Below are positions 59,638-64,000 of a stretch of 64,000 nt of DNA, piece after piece; within the stretch, counting starts at the first letter, position 1, and each line of letters opens with the position of its first letter. The position numbers were made by a program, and so were the translations under genes. The notes beneath the pieces are model-generated. The model ran no database searches, was not told the DNA's origin, and worked only from the letters and a program-made list of their open reading frames with translations. The DNA comes from Rubrivivax sp. (GTDB lineage: Bacteria; Pseudomonadota; Gammaproteobacteria; Burkholderiales; Burkholderiaceae_C): NCBI GenBank assembly GCA_016719535.1, contig JADJYX010000001.1, positions 1,054,001-1,118,000 of the forward strand. Reading direction: 5' to 3'.

Positions 59638-61436
59638 CAGGCAACTCCTCGAATCAGCATCGGTGGCGCAGAGGCCTGGGGGGCCGTTGCGGCGGCGCCC
59701 AGATAGGTGGCGAGCACCCGCTCGTTCCTGACCACAGCGTCGAGGGGTCCGTCGGCGATCAGTACGCCTTGCTCGAGCGCAATCACGCGGTCGACGACCT
59801 GTTCCAGGGCGGAGAAGATGTGCTCGACCCAGATCACGGTGATGCCGTAGCGGTCGCGCACGTGGCGGATGTGCTCGACGAAGCGCCTCACCTCGGCGGG
59901 GGTGAGACCCGAGGCCACCTCGTCGACGAGCAGCAGCCGCGGGCGGCACGCCAGCGCGCGCGCGAACTCGAGCGCCTTCTTCTCCTGCACCGACAACGCG
60001 TCGGCGCGGTCGTACAGCCGCGGGCCGAGTTCTGCGTAGTCGACGAAGGCACGCGCCTCGCGAAGGGCATCGCGCGGCGACAGCGGATTCGCGCCGAACA
60101 TCAGAGGGATGGCGATGTTCTCCTGCACCGTCAGGTCGGAGAACGGACGCGGGATCTGATACGTGCGGCCGACGCCAAGGCGGGCGATGCCATCGCGCCC
60201 CAGGTCCGCCAGGTCCTGTCCGTCGAACAGCACGCGCCCCGCGGTGGGTGTGTAGACCCGGGAAATGCAGTTGAACAGCGTCGTCTTGCCGGAACCGTTG
60301 GGACCGATCAGCCCGACGATCTCGCCGGCGCGGATGGACAGGCTGATGTCGTTGACCGCCACATTGCCACCGAACTGCATGCGTACGCCTTGTAGTTCGA
60401 TGAGAGGCCGCGCCCCGGCGACCTGCGGAGTCGGCAGCGGAAGTTCGCCGCCGGCCTGTCCAGTCGCCTGCATGGCGGAGGCCGTCGCATGTTCGTGGTG
60501 CTCGCGGCCGAACTCCGCGAGACCCGGAACGCGCCGCACCCACTTCGCGCGCAGGAAGCCGCCGGGCATGAAGCGGCCGATGAGCAGCAGGGTTGCGCCA
60601 TACAGGGTGGCCTGGAATCCCTTGACGCTGACCAGCAGCCATTGCTGCATGGAGGCGAGCAGCAGCACGCCGATCAGCGGCCCGTAGCGCAATCCCGAGC
60701 CGGCGAACAGCACCATCGTGATCGGTGCCAGCGCGACGTTCAGTCCGAAGACGGTGGCCGGGTCGATGTAGCTCATCTGCCAGGCCTGCAGAGCCCCCGC
60801 CGCGGCGCCGAACAGGCTGGAGAGCACCAGCACGCGGCGCTTGACCGGCGCGATGCGCACCCCCACCGTCTCCGCCACCTGCTCGTCGTTGCGAATGCTC
60901 TTGAGCGCGTAGCCGAAGCGCGCGCCGTGGATGCGCAGCGTGACGACAAAGGTGATCAAGCACACGGCCAGCGCGATGAGATAGGCCGGCTTCAGCACCT
61001 GCGCCACCGGCAGCACGATGCCGTCGGCGCCTCGCGTGATCGGCGTCAGGTTGTAGGCGAGCACCTCCAGCAGCGGCAGCAGCGCGAGCGACGCGAAGGC
61101 GAAGTAGTCGCCGTGCAGGCGGAACAGCGGCACCGCGAGCAGACGCGCGGCGATGGCCGTGACGCCCAGCGCCGCCACGAAGGCGAGCCAGAACGGCGAT
61201 CCGCCGACGAGCACGATCGCGAAGGCGTAGGCACCGATGCCGTAGAAGGCATAGTGGCCCAGGTTGACGTAGCCCATCTCGCCGGCCACCCAGTCCCAGC
61301 TCTGGCCCAGGATGTAGGCGATCAGCACCGTGAAGGCGAACGTGGTCAGGTAGGCATTGCCGCTGAACGGCAGCGCCAAGAGCACCGCGACCAGGCCCAG
61401 TCCCAGTAGCGGGGGTAGACGGAGCAGCGCCTTCAT
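59637..61436 (-). CDS. LivM-LivG fusion: permease plus ABC ATPase
   Basis: This 599-residue protein joins two parts that are usually separate. The first ~310 residues are a LivM permease with WVAGEMGYVNLGHYAFYGIG and NLTPITRGADGI. A linker of about 35 residues (EHHEHATAS) follows, then a LivG ATPase with Walker A GPNGSGKTT near 390 and Walker B LLLVDEVASGLTP near 515. The ATPase signature LSVQEKKALEFARAL is the LivG variant. I chose the ATG at 61436 because it follows the livH end with a 4-base overlap. Such fusions are known in HAAT importers. Confidence 0.9.
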   Translation of the reverse strand: MKALLRLPPLLGLGLVAVLLALPFSGNAYLTTFAFTVLIAYILGQSWDWVAGEMGYVNLGHYAFYGIGAYAFAIVLVGGSPFWLAFVAALGVTAIAARLLAVPLFRLHGDYFAFASLALLPLLEVLAYNLTPITRGADGIVLPVAQVLKPAYLIALAVCLITFVVTLRIHGARFGYALKSIRNDEQVAETVGVRIAPVKRRVLVLSSLFGAAAGALQAWQMSYIDPATVFGLNVALAPITMVLFAGSGLRYGPLIGVLLLASMQQWLLVSVKGFQATLYGATLLLIGRFMPGGFLRAKWVRRVPGLAEFGREHHEHATASAMQATGQAGGELPLPTPQVAGARPLIELQGVRMQFGGNVAVNDISLSIRAGEIVGLIGPNGSGKTTLFNCISRVYTPTAGRVLFDGQDLADLGRDGIARLGVGRTYQIPRPFSDLTVQENIAIPLMFGANPLSPRDALREARAFVDYAELGPRLYDRADALSVQEKKALEFARALACRPRLLLVDEVASGLTPAEVRRFVEHIRHVRDRYGITVIWVEHIFSALEQVVDRVIALEQGVLIADGPLDAVVRNERVLATYLGAAATAPQASAPPMLIRGVA

Positions 61437-62299
61437 GCCGTCCTCCCCAGTCCCTTGGGCCAGACGACCAGGATCAGCAGCATCGCGATCACGCTCAGCG
61501 CCGGTGCCCACTCCGGCTTCCAGTACAGGCCGGTGAGCCCCTCGGCCACGCCGAGGAACACGCCGGCCAGCAGTGCACCCGGCAGGTTGCCGATGCCGCC
61601 GACGACGATGATCGTGAAGGCCTTCACCGTCAGGCCGAAGCCCATGTACGGATCGACCGGGAAGGACAGCACGTAGAGCACCGCCGCCACCGCCACGGTG
61701 GCCGAGCCGAAGGCAAAGGTGAGCGCCTTCATGTGCACGCTGCGCACGCCGCAGATCTGCGCGCCGACGGCGTCCTGGGTCACCGCCCGCACGGCCCGGC
61801 CGAACCAGGTGTGCTTGAGCAGCAGGTGCATGACGATCGTCAGCACGACGATGCCGCCGAGGATCAGCATCTGCGTGCTGGAGACGACGATCTCGCCGAA
61901 CTCCAGCGCCGGCAGTCGCAGCGGGATGTTGCGCTGGGTCGCACCGGCCGCCTTGGCGGTCAGGTCCGACAGGATCATCAGCGTGCCCACCGTGACCAGC
62001 ACCGTGCCCACGGTTCCTTCGAAGTGGTTGCGAGAGGCCAGCGGACGCAGCAGCAGGTGGTAGTAGGCCCAGGCGAAGGCAAACAGCAGCGGCGCGAGCA
62101 GCGCCGCAATCAGCGCCGGGTGCATCTGCCAGGCCGAGAAGGCCAGGCTCGCCGCCACGCCGCAGACCGCCAGCAGCGTGCCGTGCGCGAAGTTGAGGAT
62201 GCGGACGACGCCGTAGATCAGCGAGAGACCAAACGCGACCAACGCGTAGAGTCCGCCGAGCAGCACGCCGCCGATCAGTACCTGAAGCAGGACCTCCAT
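61433..62299 (-). CDS. livH: LivH-type permease (second transporter)
   Basis: This 288-residue permease has eight to nine hydrophobic segments and the LivH marks LNFAHGTLLAVCGV near residue 36 and FTIIVVGGIGNLPGA near 230. It overlaps the permease-ATPase fusion by four bases. It follows the second binding protein by 22 bases. It shares only family-level similarity with the first LivH. Confidence 0.93.
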   Translation of the reverse strand: MEVLLQVLIGGVLLGGLYALVAFGLSLIYGVVRILNFAHGTLLAVCGVAASLAFSAWQMHPALIAALLAPLLFAFAWAYYHLLLRPLASRNHFEGTVGTVLVTVGTLMILSDLTAKAAGATQRNIPLRLPALEFGEIVVSSTQMLILGGIVVLTIVMHLLLKHTWFGRAVRAVTQDAVGAQICGVRSVHMKALTFAFGSATVAVAAVLYVLSFPVDPYMGFGLTVKAFTIIVVGGIGNLPGALLAGVFLGVAEGLTGLYWKPEWAPALSVIAMLLILVVWPKGLGRTA

Positions 62300-62321
62300 G
62301 ATGGATGTGCGTGCCCTGGCG

Positions 62322-63524
62322 TCACTGCTGCCAGCTCGGCGAAGGCCAGGCCAGCTTTCCGGTGGCGACCTCCGGCGGCCACACCACGTTGACCTTCCCG
62401 TTCTGCATCTGCACGGTGAAGGCGCCCGTGTTCGGGAAGCCGCGCTCGTCGAAGGTGACGTCGCCAGCCGGGCTCTTGATCGTCGCCTTGAAGAGTGCCT
62501 CGCGCACCTTCTCGCGATCGACCACGCCGGCCTTCTCGATGCCCTGCACCATGGCCAGGTACGAGGTCAGCCGACTGAGCGTCCAGATGTAGTCGAACAT
62601 CGTGACGTTGGAGCGCTGCATCACCGTCTCGACCAGCTCGCTGTAGGCCCCCTTCACGCCGGGGTACCAGCTCAGCTCGCCGGTCATGCCCTCGATGTCG
62701 GCCCCCACCTGGCGCGCCAGCGCGCCCGTCAGCATCGTGTGGTGCACGTCCATCGCGCGCACCTTCAGCTGTCGCATCTGCTGCACCAGCGGCACCGACG
62801 CGTTGTCGTAGGCACTGATGTAGATCACGTCGGCCTTGGCGGCGCGCACCTTGGCGATCAGCGCGGTGAAGTCCTTCAGCTCAGGGCTGAAGGTCTCGTT
62901 GCCCAGCACCTTCAGGCCCTGCGCCTCGGCCTTCTTGCTCCAGGTCGCCGTGATGCCCTTCATCACCGGGTTGTCGTGGGTGATGAAGTAGATCGACTGC
63001 GGCTTCGGACTGACCTTAGTCAGCATGTCGAAGTAGCGCGCCGACCAGTTGGGAACGACGGGGAAGGGCGTACCCCAGGTGTACTTGAGGCCGCGGTCGT
63101 ACAGCGCCGGCGTGGCCACGTTGGCCATCACCATCGGGATCTGGTACTTGTCGGCGATCGGCGGGACCGGGCCGCCGATCGAACTCCAGTCGGGACCGAC
63201 GAAGAAGTCGACCTTGTCGACCGTTGCCATCTTCTCGTAGAGCTGCACGGCCGTGGCCGGCACGCTCTGGTCGTCGTAGATGACGAATTGCAGCGGCAGC
63301 TTCTTGTTGCAGGCCTTGACGGCGATGCCGCCGCTCTTGTTGATCTCCTCCGCGAAGACCTCGGTCATCTTGCGCCAGCGGTCCGCCAGCGTGGAGAAGG
63401 GGCCGGTCTCGCTGAGCGTGGTGCCGAACACGATCGGCCCGTCGCAGGAATTGAGCTTGGCGGCGGCCGGCAGGCTGGCCAGCACGGTGGAGGCGGCTGC
63501 GGCCGCGAGGGCGATGATCTTCAT
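62322..63524 (-). CDS. Liv/HAAT substrate-binding protein (second transporter)
   Basis: This 400-residue periplasmic binding protein has a signal peptide of about 22 residues (ending PAAAK) and a type I binding fold with IVFGTTLSETGPFST near residue 30. Proteins of this sort often bind aromatic or aliphatic acids in degradation clusters. GGAGACAAGA gives a ribosome site before the ATG at 63524. The frame is open further upstream with no stop back into the UbiX coding sequence, which is unusual. Confidence 0.92.
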   Translation of the reverse strand: MKIIALAAAAASTVLASLPAAAKLNSCDGPIVFGTTLSETGPFSTLADRWRKMTEVFAEEINKSGGIAVKACNKKLPLQFVIYDDQSVPATAVQLYEKMATVDKVDFFVGPDWSSIGGPVPPIADKYQIPMVMANVATPALYDRGLKYTWGTPFPVVPNWSARYFDMLTKVSPKPQSIYFITHDNPVMKGITATWSKKAEAQGLKVLGNETFSPELKDFTALIAKVRAAKADVIYISAYDNASVPLVQQMRQLKVRAMDVHHTMLTGALARQVGADIEGMTGELSWYPGVKGAYSELVETVMQRSNVTMFDYIWTLSRLTSYLAMVQGIEKAGVVDREKVREALFKATIKSPAGDVTFDERGFPNTGAFTVQMQNGKVNVVWPPEVATGKLAWPSPSWQQ

Positions 63525-64000
63525 TCTTGTCTCCTGTCTGATGTGGTCTGATGTGGCGAGAGTCATGCCGACGCCGACGGGGCGAGCCCCGACCAGCGGC
63601 GCACGGCGAGGGGACGCAGCGGCCGCGCTTTCGCCGAGGCCGAACAGGTCGAGCACGCGCACGCAGGTGTGCTCGACGACCTCGTCGAGCGACTGCGGGC
63701 GTTGGTAGAAGGCAGGCACCGGCGGGCAGATCACGCCGCCCATCTCGGTGACCGCCAGCATGTTGCGCAGGTGCGCCTGGTTCAGCGGTGTCTCGCGCGC
63801 CAGCAGGACCAGGCGGCGCCGTTCCTTGAGCACCACATCGGCGGCCCGACTGACGAGGTTGTCGGCCAGGCCGAGCGCGATGCTGGCCAGGGTCTTCATC
63901 GAGCACGGGGCCACCACCATGCCTTCGGTGACGAAGGAGCCGCTGGCCACCGACGCGCCGATGTCGCGTGGGCTGTGAACGACGTCGGCCAGCGCTTCCA
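63525..64000 (-). CDS. UbiX-type flavin prenyltransferase, partial
   Basis: UbiX makes prenylated FMN, the cofactor of UbiD-type decarboxylases. The visible part covers HSPRDIGASVASGSF, MVVAPCSMKTLASIA, PLNQAHLRNMLAVTEMGG, PPVPAFYQRPQS and a VLDLFGL end. The N-terminus is outside the window. After VLDLFGLGES the frame has no stop before the binding-protein start at 63524, though a TGA in another frame lies at 63565-63563. A one-base error or a translational fusion is possible. A UbiD-like decarboxylase gene may lie beyond the window. Confidence 0.85.

Noticed and set aside
48366..64000. Second copy of the attachment sequence (right end of the island)
   Set aside because: I found no match to the 45-base tRNA fragment on either strand by eye. 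The right end is probably beyond the window.

Overview
The window is GC-rich DNA from a betaproteobacterium, probably a Burkholderiales relative of the Rubrivivax/Leptothrix/Ideonella type. This is judged from gene content and order (aroB-dgt, a TnpA_REP-like gene before gltBD, an mlaFEDACB block, a polyhydroxyalkanoate system protein, gspAB), not from a database search. Two very different halves meet near position 42.16 kb.

Bases 1-42,153 look like stable chromosome. In order they hold: the end of aroB, dgt and a degenerate Y1-transposase-like gene; gltB and gltD (glutamate synthase); mlaF-E-D-A-C-B (phospholipid transport to and from the outer membrane); a minus-strand group of a secreted beta-helix protein, zwf, a second beta-helix protein and a HexR/RpiR regulator; a plus-strand AfuABC-type ABC transporter with a Pho-box-like promoter element; gspB and gspA; and a tight tal-pgi-HAD phosphatase operon. 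Together zwf, hexR, tal, pgi, the YihX-like phosphatase and the AfuABC-type transporter form a sugar-phosphate neighbourhood. Then come a CAP-domain lipoprotein, a GGDEF-EAL protein, several hydrolases (YdjM-like, DUF2817, M20, COG4324), a molybdopterin oxidoreductase, a PHA-system protein, an AcuI-type reductase, a soluble HExxH protein of unknown role, a DUF1615 lipoprotein, and a PhnD-like/rhodanese fusion.

At 42,163-42,207 lies the 3' part of a CAU-anticodon tRNA with no 5' half, followed directly by a tyrosine integrase gene. This is the signature of the left end of an integrated element. From there to the window end the DNA looks imported: an IS1182-type element split by an IS21-type element (43.87-48.5 kb), a 680-base stretch with no gene, and from 49.05 to 64.0 kb an unbroken run of minus-strand genes. 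That run holds a UbiX-type flavin prenyltransferase (partial), two complete branched-chain-amino-acid/aromatic-acid type ABC transporters, a fatty-acid-hydroxylase-like membrane enzyme, an SDR, an aldehyde dehydrogenase, a crotonase and a Bug/TctC binding protein. I infer uptake and CoA-dependent breakdown of an aromatic, alicyclic or other carboxylic acid. The substrate cannot be read from the sequence.

At least ten single- or few-base reading-frame breaks cluster between 44 and 59 kb, against one (afuA) in the first 42 kb. Most sit in short homopolymers with intact coding sequence on both sides, so they are either very recent decay of the island or sequence errors. No CRISPR array, rRNA or complete tRNA was seen.
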